NCBI GenBank assembly: GCA_016208915.1
Contig: JACQXE010000072.1
Coordinates: 1-64,000, forward strand
Length of the DNA stretch: 64,000 bases
Direction: 5' to 3'
Source of the DNA: Nitrospirota bacterium
GTDB lineage: Bacteria; Nitrospirota; Thermodesulfovibrionia; Thermodesulfovibrionales; UBA1546
Shown: positions 25,050 through 34,215 of the stretch, in pieces
Layout of the letters: every line of letters starts with the position of its first letter
How positions within the stretch are numbered: position 1 is the first letter of the stretch
Made by a program: the position numbers and the translations under genes
Notes under the pieces: generated by a model
Told to the model about the DNA's origin: nothing
The model's database searches: none
The model's input: the letters and a program-made list of their open reading frames with translations, nothing else

Positions 25050-28000
25050 ATGAAAAACTCAATTCGAAAAAAATTTTTGAGGCTTAAAGATTTTCCCTTT
25101 AAATTAATAATACTGCTTATTCCAGCACTTCTGTTTCTGCCATCATTAACTTTTGCTGCTCCCCAAATGGCTGATTACTGCTACCTTCCTCCCTTTGTCA
25201 CAGACCCGAATACCCCGCCTAATATCATGATAGTCTTTGACAGGACGTCATACGGCAAGAACAGGGCGTATCAAGGCTCATATGATTCAACAAAAACCTA
25301 TTACGGCTTTTTTGAGTCAAGCTCAAAATATACTCATAATGGAACTGCTTTCGCAAAAACAACTGACGCTAACTGTACAACTCTTCTTACTGGAGCGACC
25401 AAAAACTGTTTTTCCGGCAATGTCCTGAATTATGCGTTAATGTCAACGCTTGATCTGGCAAGAAAGGCATTTATCGGGTTTGGGTGGACGCCTGTGAGCA
25501 GCGATGCAGCAGATAATTATTCATATTCAGGCGCTACTTTAACGTCTTATGGCGCAAGCAATGCTTCAACTGTCACGGTTTGTAATGTGAGTTTTTCAAG
25601 CGGCACTTATTCCTATTATTTCAGCATTGGCAATGACGGAACAGGAGGAACTAAGGCGTCGCCTGTCACGATAAGGGTACTAACTGGTGCGACATGCCCT
25701 ACGAGCGGTACGGGAGTGGTTCCTGCAAACAACAAAGATATCAGAGTGGACTATGCATCCGGTTCCACTGAAAACAGGATTGGGTTAATCCAGAAGTACA
25801 GCGATAAAGACAAAGATTTAAAGGATGACTATCCTACTGCCGGCGCAAGGTTCGGTATGAGAAGGTGGAAAAGCGGATCCGGGAATGACAAGGCAACGGA
25901 TATAATTGATGATAGCTTGTCTATCACTGCTACAAATAGAGGGGATTATTTCAAGTCAATCTTAAATACGACTTCAAGCTCGCCTTCGCAGGACCCGGGC
26001 GGTTCACCTCTCGGAGATATGATGCGGGACGTAGTAAAATACTTTAGCAATCAGGCAACGACTTATAGCGACAACAATAGTTTTACGCAGTCTCCCTATG
26101 ACTGGGCCAAAGACTCTGCGAAGGAATGCAGAAAAAGCTTTGCAATATTTGTGAGCGCAGGAACGGATTTGACTGACACAGCAGAGCTTTCTACTACCTG
26201 TACGAGCACAACTACGAAATACTGCACTACCAGCGTATCCACCACATGTGCGGTGGATGGCGATTGTCCTTCAAGCGGTAAATGCATGGTTTTAAGCACA
26301 GATTTTTCTCAGGATGCCTGTTACGGCTATACAACTGACCTGAGTGCAGTAGCCAAGACTCAAAATGTGAGGACATATGTTGTTCATACAATGGCAGGCA
26401 TTACCTGTACCGGTTCGCCAAAGAAGTGCACACATAATAATGACCCATGCACAATAGATGAATACTGTACGAATGAGGCAAAACTTAAATTTGCCGCAGC
26501 CGCAGGCGGAGGCGAGTATATAAAGGTAGACGACCCTGCCACACTTGAGACAAAGATTGAAGAGGCAATCTTAAACATCCTTTCTACCTCAGCCTCTGCA
26601 TCAACAGTTGCAACCCTTACAACACAGACAAGGGAATCCTCAACCCTTACGCAGGCATATTTTTATCCCAAAAGAGACGGCACACCGCTCAGGTGGACTG
26701 GCTATCTCAGGCTTCTATGGTCTGACTCAGGCGCCAATCTCAGGGAAGACACCAAAAACTCAGGCTGGCTTGACCTCAAAAACGATAACATCCTTTCATT
26801 TTTTTATGATTCCGATGCTATTGCTTATAAGGCTAAGACCTATGCTGACGCTGACGGAGATCTTAAGATAGACTCCTCCTCCTGCACAGTAACCGCAACA
26901 AAGCTTAATGATGATGTGCTTGCTATATGGAATGCGCAGACTAAGCTTCAGAGCAGAGACCCTAATGACAGGACTATAAAAATCGGCATTGGAGCCTCAG
27001 GCAAGTGCAGTAATAATCAATCAACAAGCTGCACCTCAGACAGCGACTGCACATCACCCGGAGTCTGCCAGTTTATTCTTACAAGTTCGCAGATGTATGA
27101 CTTTACTACGGCGCGCGCCTCAACGCTTAGGCCTTACTGGGATTCCGGAAGTTACTGCAGTGATTACACAGCGCGGTGGTGCGGTTCAGATTCCGGCTGC
27201 AATTACTGCACTACGCTTAGAGACACAGACGCAATTGACAGGGGATGCACCGACACCCCAAGCGGCGACTGCAATTACTGTGATGGCGATAAGACAAAGA
27301 ACTGCACCACAACCTTAAGCTGTAGCGACGGGGTAACGGGCGGGTGTGTTACTGCCGGCGCTGTATGCGGCACCGGCGTCTGTGTTGGCGACTGTTACAA
27401 ATATTACGGCACGTGTAATACTGTCCCTGTTGCCCCTGATACTCTTGTGTGTGATATTGATAACACAACAACGTGCACGGGGCTGGGGACTTCGTGTACC
27501 GTAGGAACAGACACAACAGGCACATGCAAGGCAAAATGCACTGTTGATACAACCAGATTATGCACAAACAACGCTGGATGTATAGATGACTGGGCTATAG
27601 CCGGAAGCGGGTGTATTACCACTGATACATGCACTGCTGCTTCTGCGGGCACATGCATACAGGGATGCAATACGAATAACTGCGCCACACAAGTAATTAA
27701 ATATGTCCTTGGCTATGACAGCCCTACTAATTCAAGCAGCGCTGTTGCATCTCCGGGCAATGCATTCAGATTCAGGCATGAGACGATAACAACTGCTGAT
27801 AATACAAATACGCTGAAGCTCGGCGATATTGTTTATTCAACCCCGAGGATTTCTCCTAATTCCGCTGTCAATGGATATGATGTCACATATAAAGATACAA
27901 CATACAGCAGTTTTATAACCTCAAGGATAAAAGGGAAGTGCAACACCAATACAACCTGTCCGAATACCTCGGATAAGACGAGCTCTACGGATGAGAGTTG

Positions 28001-29963
28001 TTCAAGCGGTATATGCACGAATGACGGCTATACGCCGATAGTTATTGTGGGCGCAAATGACGGCATGGTCCATGCGTTCAAGATAAGCAAGATAAAAGAC
28101 TTTAGCCCTGCTGAAGATGACTGTGGGGGGCAAGCCTGCGACATGAGTATAACCCCCGGCTACCAGACAGCGGCGTTTGTTGACAAACCGAACAGCGCGC
28201 TTGGAGCCGGCAACCTCGCGCCTCCCGCTGACCTCGGCAAGGAACTGTGGGGATATATACCATTCAATGCAATGCCGTATCTCAGGTGGTATTGCAACAC
28301 AAGCTACTGCCATATCCCGATGCTTGATGCAAGGTTCTCTATAATAGATGCATCCATAGACTATGATAAAAACGGCACTGTAGAATCTGAGGCGACCGAA
28401 ACCGCAGGCGGAGGAAGTTCAACCACTAACAGGTGCAGTGGCAGTTCTACCAGCACATGCGACTGTATACCGTTGGTTGGCAGTAATTGCAATTATCCGT
28501 GGAGAAGACTGCTTGTGGGCGCAATGGGAGCCGGCGGAAAACAGATAACAATCGGAAGTGCTACATTGAGTTCTTCTATATTTGTGCTTGACATCACAAA
28601 TTCTTCAAGCCCTAAACTCCTTTGGGAAAGGCCATTGCCTGACGGCACCCTTACAACAAGCACTTCTGTTATTGTAAGGCTTGCGAGCGCAGCAACTGAA
28701 GCCTCAAAAGATGAAAACGGAAAATGGTATGTGGTAATCGGCAGCGGGCCGACAAGCATTACAACGAATGCGGTGAATTATACAACTGGCGATGCGAATA
28801 TCTATGTCTTTGATCTCAGAAACGGAGATTTAAAGGCAAATATCTCTACAGGCGCCACAGGTGTTGCAGTCGGAGATATGATGGCAGTTGACATGGACAG
28901 CGATTATCAGGTTGATGATATTTACTTCGGCACTTACGGAGGCACAGGCGCAGCAGGCAAAGGCAAATTGTATAGATTGACGCTCAGAAATGACCCTGAT
29001 GTCGATACAAAGAGTTACCAGACAGACCCTCAAACATGGGACCTCAGCATTGCTGTTGCTCCGGGAGGAGGCGATGGAAGGCCTATTTTCGCATCTCCTG
29101 AGATAGCGCAGGATGCGTTAGGGAATATCTGGCTTTATTTCGGTACAGGGGTATATCTTTCCGCTGAACATGCAACCTCCCCTGCGCCAAATGAATATCT
29201 CTATGGTTTTAAGGAGAGCGCATACTGCTGGAAAGGGATAACAGGTTCATGCAGCGGATATCCAAGCACAGGATATACGCAATTCCTTGATGCAACCAAT
29301 ATTACCCTTACAGGCGCAAAGGCAACTGAATTGGGCTGTTTCTGCGCGGGAAATTTAATGAACACTATTGCCTGTTCTGTTGCAGGCACTTGTTCTTCAT
29401 GCACTGGCGGTTTGGATCAAGTGGTAACAAAAGTAACAGATGCAACATTGTCAGGATATTCAGGCACAGGAGCTTCATGTGACGGCACCAAGGACACAGC
29501 AGCGATTAATTGTCTGGAATCACGAATCACGTCTGACGGATGCAGTAATTCAGCTTGTGACGGTTGGAAAAGGACTATTACAGCACAGAAGAGTTTTTCA
29601 AAACCATTTGTTGCAGGCGGTCTTGTTGACTATACATCCTTTGTTCCACAAAGCACTTCCTGCAGTCTCGGCGGAAGCACTCGCCTCTGGAGCCTTCATT
29701 ACACAACAGGCACTGCTTATGTCCAGCCGACAATATTCGCTTGTGATGCATCAGGCTGCAGTACAGATACTACCGGATTAACGATAAATACATCAATAAC
29801 CCTTGGAACCGGCGTGCCTCCATTGGGAGAGAGCCTTGTGGCATTGCCTCTGTCAGGTGATACATATAAAGTAATAACTCAGGTCAGCGGCGGTCTCCCG
29901 GGCACAACAATGTCTCCGAGCTTGCCTGCAAAGACAGGATATGTATTATGGTTCGTGAAATGA
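25050..29963 (+). CDS. pilY1: PilY1-like type IV pilus tip/assembly protein
   Basis: A 1637-residue exported protein. A signal peptide (about 15-37, ending SLTFAA) precedes a von Willebrand-A-like segment (NIMIVFDRTSYG; later KSFAIFVSAGTDL). The C-terminal half carries the PilY1 beta-propeller: VIVGANDGMVHAFKI (about 992-1006), RLLVGAMGAGGKQI, and the Ca-loop-like sequence DMDSDYQVDDIYFG (about 1285-1298). Between them are many Cys-rich inserts of the type CTSDSDCTSPGVC and CAVDGDCPSSGKC, uncommon in classical PilY1. It starts the minor-pilin operon and overlaps a four-helix-bundle frame. Expected role: pilus extension control and adhesion at the cell surface. Confidence 0.88.
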   Translation: MKNSIRKKFLRLKDFPFKLIILLIPALLFLPSLTFAAPQMADYCYLPPFVTDPNTPPNIMIVFDRTSYGKNRAYQGSYDSTKTYYGFFESSSKYTHNGTAFAKTTDANCTTLLTGATKNCFSGNVLNYALMSTLDLARKAFIGFGWTPVSSDAADNYSYSGATLTSYGASNASTVTVCNVSFSSGTYSYYFSIGNDGTGGTKASPVTIRVLTGATCPTSGTGVVPANNKDIRVDYASGSTENRIGLIQKYSDKDKDLKDDYPTAGARFGMRRWKSGSGNDKATDIIDDSLSITATNRGDYFKSILNTTSSSPSQDPGGSPLGDMMRDVVKYFSNQATTYSDNNSFTQSPYDWAKDSAKECRKSFAIFVSAGTDLTDTAELSTTCTSTTTKYCTTSVSTTCAVDGDCPSSGKCMVLSTDFSQDACYGYTTDLSAVAKTQNVRTYVVHTMAGITCTGSPKKCTHNNDPCTIDEYCTNEAKLKFAAAAGGGEYIKVDDPATLETKIEEAILNILSTSASASTVATLTTQTRESSTLTQAYFYPKRDGTPLRWTGYLRLLWSDSGANLREDTKNSGWLDLKNDNILSFFYDSDAIAYKAKTYADADGDLKIDSSSCTVTATKLNDDVLAIWNAQTKLQSRDPNDRTIKIGIGASGKCSNNQSTSCTSDSDCTSPGVCQFILTSSQMYDFTTARASTLRPYWDSGSYCSDYTARWCGSDSGCNYCTTLRDTDAIDRGCTDTPSGDCNYCDGDKTKNCTTTLSCSDGVTGGCVTAGAVCGTGVCVGDCYKYYGTCNTVPVAPDTLVCDIDNTTTCTGLGTSCTVGTDTTGTCKAKCTVDTTRLCTNNAGCIDDWAIAGSGCITTDTCTAASAGTCIQGCNTNNCATQVIKYVLGYDSPTNSSSAVASPGNAFRFRHETITTADNTNTLKLGDIVYSTPRISPNSAVNGYDVTYKDTTYSSFITSRIKGKCNTNTTCPNTSDKTSSTDESCSSGICTNDGYTPIVIVGANDGMVHAFKISKIKDFSPAEDDCGGQACDMSITPGYQTAAFVDKPNSALGAGNLAPPADLGKELWGYIPFNAMPYLRWYCNTSYCHIPMLDARFSIIDASIDYDKNGTVESEATETAGGGSSTTNRCSGSSTSTCDCIPLVGSNCNYPWRRLLVGAMGAGGKQITIGSATLSSSIFVLDITNSSSPKLLWERPLPDGTLTTSTSVIVRLASAATEASKDENGKWYVVIGSGPTSITTNAVNYTTGDANIYVFDLRNGDLKANISTGATGVAVGDMMAVDMDSDYQVDDIYFGTYGGTGAAGKGKLYRLTLRNDPDVDTKSYQTDPQTWDLSIAVAPGGGDGRPIFASPEIAQDALGNIWLYFGTGVYLSAEHATSPAPNEYLYGFKESAYCWKGITGSCSGYPSTGYTQFLDATNITLTGAKATELGCFCAGNLMNTIACSVAGTCSSCTGGLDQVVTKVTDATLSGYSGTGASCDGTKDTAAINCLESRITSDGCSNSACDGWKRTITAQKSFSKPFVAGGLVDYTSFVPQSTSCSLGGSTRLWSLHYTTGTAYVQPTIFACDASGCSTDTTGLTINTSITLGTGVPPLGESLVALPLSGDTYKVITQVSGGLPGTTMSPSLPAKTGYVLWFVK

Positions 29964-30014
29964 TAAAGACAGTGACAGTTTTCAGTGTCAGTGACAGTAT
30001 GGGTAAAACAGAGG

Positions 30015-30046
30015 CAGTGACAGTGATTAGTGACAGCATGAAAAAG
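30015..30046 (+). repeat. 32-bp direct repeat, copy 1 (CAGTGACAGTGATTAGTG)
   Basis: CAGTGACAGTGATTAGTGAC, continuing AGCATGAAAAAG, recurs at 32142-32173 with one mismatch. Copy 1 contains the ATG I prefer for the four-helix-bundle gene; copy 2 starts an orphan MKKQR frame. Further GTGACAG / CTGACAC words are scattered at 29969-30000 and 30412-30480 on both sides of the four-helix gene. Confidence 0.75.
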
Positions 30047-30418
30047 ACAGCTAATAGCGTAGAAGAACTGGAGGTATTTAAGAAGGCGCATAAAATCACT
30101 GTAGAGATATATGAGATTACAAAAGCATTTCCACAGGACGAGAAATTCGCCTTGGTTTCGCAAATGCGAAGAGCAGCGTATTCTATACCATCAAATTTGA
30201 TGGAAGGCGGTCATAGGCTTAATAAAAAAGAATATAGACAGTTTGCAGGAATAGCGAAAGGTTCTGTAGGAGAACTGAAGTATTTCCTACTACTGTCAAA
30301 AGACCTTGGCTATATTTCTGAAAAGAAGTTTTTTATTTTACGTGAATCAGCCGAAGAGGTAAGTAAAATGCTTGGCGGTCTTGTTAAATCTTTAACTGAC
30401 ACAGGTGCTATTCAGTGA
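30038..30418 (+). CDS. Four-helix-bundle protein (23S rRNA IVS-type)
   Basis: A protein of about 126 residues of the family first seen in 23S rRNA intervening sequences: LEVFKKAHKITVEIYEITKA, then QMRRAAYSIPSNLMEGG and GSVGELKYFLLLSKDLGY are its typical helices. Function unknown; structures in the family are pentameric helical bundles. The frame is open upstream to an overlap with pilY1, but that part is only GTGACAG repeat, so I start at 30038. It interrupts the minor-pilin operon and is bordered by repeat words, suggesting insertion. Confidence 0.8.
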   Translation: MKKTANSVEELEVFKKAHKITVEIYEITKAFPQDEKFALVSQMRRAAYSIPSNLMEGGHRLNKKEYRQFAGIAKGSVGELKYFLLLSKDLGYISEKKFFILRESAEEVSKMLGGLVKSLTDTGAIQ

Positions 30419-30480
30419 CAGTGAACAGTGTCAGAGAACGACTGACACAGACACAGACACTGACACAGAAAACTGACACT

Positions 30481-31074
30481 ATGCGAAACGACGGCGTAAC
30501 ACTCATAGAACTTATAATTGTGCTTGCGATAATCGGCATAATCGCTCTTTTTGCAACAATAGATACCGCATGGTTTCAGAAGGATGCGAGAGTTACGGAG
30601 GCGAGGGACAGGCTTTTGGCTGATATTGAGGATGCAAAGCTCAAATCACTTGCAAAGGTTCCTCATGGAATAATTGTTGCGACTACAAGTTATAGGATGG
30701 TCTGCCTGAAAGAAGGGAGCTGCAGCACTACAACAACTACGGCCTGCTGTCAGGACAGCGACTGTCCATCAGGCGAGTCGTGCACATTTCCGGCTACAGT
30801 AAATTTTAAAAAGGACACTGGACAGAACTGTTCGGCAGCATGTTCTGACATTCCGAATTCAAGTGTTACCATGTCAACTAATGTGAGAATCAGTTTATCC
30901 ACTGGCACTGAGCTGTGGTTTGACCGCAAGGGCAAACCGAGAACTGACAGCTGGACTCCTCTAAACGGAACGCTCAGAGTATGGTATGACAATAATGGCG
31001 ATAGCGCCTATACTACCGGTGAGCAAACAAAGACAATTAGAATAGGCAATGGGGGGAGAATTCAATATGAATAA
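30481..31074 (+). CDS. Type IV minor pilin / pseudopilin, FimT/GspH type
   Basis: A prepilin of about 197 residues. The leader MRNDG is followed by VTLIELIIVLAIIGII, so prepilin peptidase would cut after Gly5, with Glu at mature position 5. The C-terminal GspH/FimT-like beta part includes a Cys-rich insert, CCQDSDCPSGESC (about 78-90), of the same type as in PilY1. A GTG 66 bases upstream is in frame but only adds repeat-encoded residues. It overlaps the next gene by eight bases. Confidence 0.85.
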   Translation: MRNDGVTLIELIIVLAIIGIIALFATIDTAWFQKDARVTEARDRLLADIEDAKLKSLAKVPHGIIVATTSYRMVCLKEGSCSTTTTTACCQDSDCPSGESCTFPATVNFKKDTGQNCSAACSDIPNSSVTMSTNVRISLSTGTELWFDRKGKPRTDSWTPLNGTLRVWYDNNGDSAYTTGEQTKTIRIGNGGRIQYE

Positions 31075-32134
31075 TATCAGAGGATTTACCCCGTTAGAGA
31101 AAGCCACCGATGAAGCGGAGTCAGGCTCTGCTGGGACAAGAGATGGCATGACAACAACAAGTTTGTCATGCTGGCTTGTCCAGCATCCTTCCGATTTGTT
31201 CGGAATCGTCAAGAAGGATTCCAGACCGATCCCCGACAGAGCGGGGACAAGAGCTGGAATGACAGGAGTCGCTGGAATGACAGGAGTCGCTGGAATGACA
31301 GGAGTCGCTGGAATGACAGAGGGGGGCTTTACCCCGTTAGAGAAGGTAACCTGCGAAATCAAGGGAAATCGCTTTATGAGTCCCATTAGAGGATGCAGTT
31401 CTCTAACGGGGTTTACTCTTATTGAACTTATTATTGCAACAACTATTATCCTTATAGTCTCGCTCGGATTTTTCGGATGGGCAAGCACTATAATCCAGAC
31501 CAACCTTTCGATTGAGAGGAACAATATAGCCTATGAAATGGCAGTAGATGTGGCAAGCAGGCTGCAGAGGATGTCAGATAATAACCTCATACTGCATACT
31601 ACAACAAATAGAAGATGTGTTGGGTTTGACGGCTCAGGGAATCTGATGGGTTGCAGCACAGCAAATTGCGGCAGCGGTTCGCCCAACGTTAATATCCAGT
31701 CAGGTCAGACAGGCATGGTAACATATACAAATCCGTGGAACGGCACAACAAATCAATTGTACCTTTACGATAATAATGCCTGCGTAAACCCAAACCCAAC
31801 ATGGGTTACTGCCGCATGCCGAACTGGGAGCACAGTAACAGCAGGCGCAAACGCAAACATAGACCATCCGAATTCAACTGCGGGAACAACCTATGACAGC
31901 ATAAATCCTATAAGGTCTTACCGCAATACAACATATTATGCTGTATGGAGTGTTGCTTATATTCCATGCGGCACATCCAGCACGGACAGAAGAAAAATAT
32001 TTGTTACAGTTTACTGGATTGATCCCGAACCAACAGCGGCATTGGCGACTGTCGTAACAGGAATAGGCAATGGCACTTATGTAATAAAAAGCGTCTCTAT
32101 TGTTGTGGATAAGGCAATAGGGACGGAATCGTGA
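31067..32134 (+). CDS. Type IV prepilin (PilV-like) with repeat-invaded leader
   Basis: A 355-residue frame from ATG 31067 (GGGGGAG upstream) begins MNNIRGFTPLEKA, runs through about 105 residues encoded by repeats, then reaches SPIRGCSSLTG before FTLIELIIATTIILIV, the true prepilin cleavage site and N-terminal helix. An internal ATG at 31377, preceded by AAGGGA, would give a normal leader (MSPIRGCSSLTG) and a protein of about 252 residues; I think this start is used, perhaps by reinitiation. The mature part is a minor pilin with several Cys. It follows the FimT/GspH-like gene by overlap. Confidence 0.75.
   Translation: MNNIRGFTPLEKATDEAESGSAGTRDGMTTTSLSCWLVQHPSDLFGIVKKDSRPIPDRAGTRAGMTGVAGMTGVAGMTGVAGMTEGGFTPLEKVTCEIKGNRFMSPIRGCSSLTGFTLIELIIATTIILIVSLGFFGWASTIIQTNLSIERNNIAYEMAVDVASRLQRMSDNNLILHTTTNRRCVGFDGSGNLMGCSTANCGSGSPNVNIQSGQTGMVTYTNPWNGTTNQLYLYDNNACVNPNPTWVTAACRTGSTVTAGANANIDHPNSTAGTTYDSINPIRSYRNTTYYAVWSVAYIPCGTSSTDRRKIFVTVYWIDPEPTAALATVVTGIGNGTYVIKSVSIVVDKAIGTES
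31080..31412. repeat. Composite repeat in the prepilin leader
   Basis: TTTACCCCGTTAGAGAA (31085-31101) recurs as a direct copy at 31329-31345 and as an inverted copy, TTCTCTAACGGGGTTTA, near 31400. Between them lie TGTCATTCC-family arms (TGTCATGCTGGCTTGTCCAG) and an 18-bp tandem repeat, GCTGGAATGACAGGAGTC, about three and a half times (31253-31318). The whole is free of stops in the pilin frame and encodes GFTPLEK twice, imitating the prepilin GFTLIE motif. Confidence 0.75.
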
Positions 32135-32195
32135 TAGTAAACAGTGACAGTGATTAGTGACAGTATGAAAAAGCAGAGAATTAATATTAAGGAAT

Positions 32196-32605
32196 TGTCA
32201 TTGCGAGGAGCGGAGCGACGTGGCAATCTAAAACAAGCTCGGCGGAGGCACTATAATCTCAATGGAAAGACAATACTATGTTTACATAGTGACTAATAAG
32301 AACAATACAGTTCTTTACACAGGCATCACTAACGATTTAAAGAGAAGGGTCTATGAGCATAAAGAGAAGAGGGGGGAAGGATTTACAAAGAAATATAACA
32401 TTACTAAATTAGTTTATTACGAGATTTTCAGAGAAGTTGAAAGTGCTATTTTGAGAGAGAAACAAATTAAAGGTGGCTCAAGGGCTAAGAAGATTGAATT
32501 AATCAAAAGTATGAATGGTATGTGGATGGACTTATATGGTGAATTATAAGGGTTACAACAAAGAAGTGATGAGATTGCTTCGGTCGAAACGACCTCGCAA
32601 TGACA
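32196..32605. mobile_element. Palindromic repeat carrying a GIY-YIG gene
   Basis: Left arm TGTCATTGCGAGGAGCGGAG continuing to 32229 and right arm AGATTGCTTCGGTCG to CCTCGCAATGACA (32572-32605) are inverted repeats with a perfect 13-bp end. The GIY-YIG gene lies between the arms. The same palindrome without cargo is at 34216-34289, only 2 kb away. The loaded copy sits between two minor-pilin genes. Confidence 0.75.
32262..32549 (+). CDS. GIY-YIG nuclease-superfamily protein (YhbQ/UPF0213-like)
   Basis: A 95-residue single-domain GIY-YIG protein. YYVYIVTNKNNTVLYTGITN (about 4-23) holds the two Tyr motifs; KRRVYEHKE gives the Arg; and the Glu and Asn of the fold lie in EVESAILREKQIKGGSRAKK. Such proteins have been linked to DNA processing and to mobile DNA, though function is mostly untested. 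Being enclosed by the arms of a palindromic repeat suggests it moves with that repeat. Confidence 0.85.
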   Translation: MERQYYVYIVTNKNNTVLYTGITNDLKRRVYEHKEKRGEGFTKKYNITKLVYYEIFREVESAILREKQIKGGSRAKKIELIKSMNGMWMDLYGEL

Positions 32606-32636
32606 GTAAACCGTTATGATAGCGAAGGATAATCAA

Positions 32637-33623
32637 ATGAGATGGACAAGAGACAAAAAAGGCGTTACTCTTGTTGAGCTGATGATTACGCTTGTGATAT
32701 TCACGATAATAATCAGCATGATATACTCTGTTTACAATGCTTTTTTAAAACAGGCAACATCAGAAAGAAAAACAGCAAAGACAGAGATGGATGTGATAAA
32801 TGTATCATGGCCATTGATAAAAGAGATACAGTCGGCAGGGTTCGGTGTCCCGTCATTCAGCTGCTCACCTGATTCATATCGCTGCTCATGTGGACTTGCT
32901 GTTGTAGGCAATGACCTCATCATTCACAGCACAGCCGCAGGAGACAGCGAACATGCAGGCAAATGGAGTTATATCAGTGGATCCACATGTGGTGTAACAG
33001 GTTTGCCTAATGCTACTACTGATCCCGGGGAAAATAATGTAGTGGTTACAAACAATACGGATAAGAGCCGTCTGGGAACCACAACTGTAGCTGCTGGCAA
33101 TACCCTTGCAAGCTGTGGCAGTAATGAGAGCAATATTGCATACTGGTATAACGCAGGAGGAGACATTGAATGTTATGAAACAATATATGCTCTTGACACT
33201 TATGATGCAGGGGCAAGACCTGCAATGTGCGAATCAAATACACGGAGATTGTCAAGGAGTTCAAGAACCATAGCCAATGCCCCAATCCGTCAGACAATAC
33301 TTGACTGCGTGTTCGGCGCAGATACTAGTACCCCCGCCGATACAGGTTTTAATTATAGGTTCGGCTGTATCAGTGCAGCAGGGGCTTTAACATGGCAGAC
33401 AGGCACAGATTGCGGAACTTCAAAGTTAAGGCTTGTAAAAATCGGTGTAGTTGTACAGAGCAGTACAAGGAGAGATATCCAAAGCCCTGCAACCATAACG
33501 CTTTTTGAAGGACTGCGTGACAGCACAGGGGCCTCGTTAGAGGTTGCTTTAGATTTAACCACACAGAGGGATTATAAATGGCGAAAAATAGAGCAGACAA
33601 TAATTCTAAAGAATCTGGAATAG
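32637..33623 (+). CDS. Type IV minor pilin, PilW-like
   Basis: A prepilin of about 328 residues. The leader MRWTRDKKG is followed by VTLVELMITLVIFTIIISMIY, cut after Gly9 with Glu at mature position 5. The periplasmic domain is large and Cys-containing, as in PilW. AAGGA lies about eight bases before the ATG; an upstream in-frame ATG at 32616 falls in the repeat border. It overlaps the PilX-like gene by 46 bases, so the two are tightly coupled. Confidence 0.82.
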   Translation: MRWTRDKKGVTLVELMITLVIFTIIISMIYSVYNAFLKQATSERKTAKTEMDVINVSWPLIKEIQSAGFGVPSFSCSPDSYRCSCGLAVVGNDLIIHSTAAGDSEHAGKWSYISGSTCGVTGLPNATTDPGENNVVVTNNTDKSRLGTTTVAAGNTLASCGSNESNIAYWYNAGGDIECYETIYALDTYDAGARPAMCESNTRRLSRSSRTIANAPIRQTILDCVFGADTSTPADTGFNYRFGCISAAGALTWQTGTDCGTSKLRLVKIGVVVQSSTRRDIQSPATITLFEGLRDSTGASLEVALDLTTQRDYKWRKIEQTIILKNLE

Positions 33624-34135
33624 CATTAGTTACAGCATTAGTTATAACCGTTGTTGTGCTGATGCTGATTTCAAGCCTGACCTATCTCTTCACAAAGGGG
33701 TTTCAGACAAACATAATAAACAGACAGTTCAGCACTGTTTATGAGGCTGCAAATGGAGGAGTTGAATATTCAACAGGTGTTCTAAATTCATATCTTGTAG
33801 GCACAACGCTTACGAATATAGGAACGATTACTGTTACCGGCGGGACATTTGATGGGATTGCCACCTGCACCGATCAGGCAAATACAGCAACAATAACAGC
33901 AAGGACAGCAGACGGGACATATACCATAGCAACGACAATCACATGCCTTGGCAGCAAGGCAATCCCCGGTTATGGAGGCGCGCTTAAATTCCCTCCTCCT
34001 CCTGCAATGGCTGGCGGAGGAATCGGCGGTGGTGCAACAAAATATATCTTTTACTCTATAATTTCTCAGGCAACAGAGACAACCGGTTCAACTAACATAG
34101 GGCGCACAGAGGCGATTTACAGGGTTATACAGTAA
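33578..34135 (+). CDS. Type IV pilus minor component, PilX-like
   Basis: A 185-residue protein: a short charged N terminus with KESGIALVTALVITVVVLML as the membrane helix, then YEAANGGVEYSTGVL, typical of PilX proteins (AGxxxA-helix then EAANAGIE-like motif). A Pro/Gly-rich loop (PPPPAMAGGGIGGG) comes late in the chain. AGAGGG precedes the ATG within the end of the PilW-like gene. With the other minor pilins it would build the initiation complex that carries PilY1. Confidence 0.8.
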   Translation: MAKNRADNNSKESGIALVTALVITVVVLMLISSLTYLFTKGFQTNIINRQFSTVYEAANGGVEYSTGVLNSYLVGTTLTNIGTITVTGGTFDGIATCTDQANTATITARTADGTYTIATTITCLGSKAIPGYGGALKFPPPPAMAGGGIGGGATKYIFYSIISQATETTGSTNIGRTEAIYRVIQ

Positions 34136-34215
34136 AGAGACATGATACAGGATGCAAGATACAGGATATTCTATGAAACACTCAGGTCTCAAAGAGACAC
34201 AAATGGCAATGAAAA

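Noticed and set aside
31253..31318. CRISPR-like array
   Set aside because: The units are contiguous 18-bp tandem repeats without spacers. No CRISPR array or cas gene is visible in the window.
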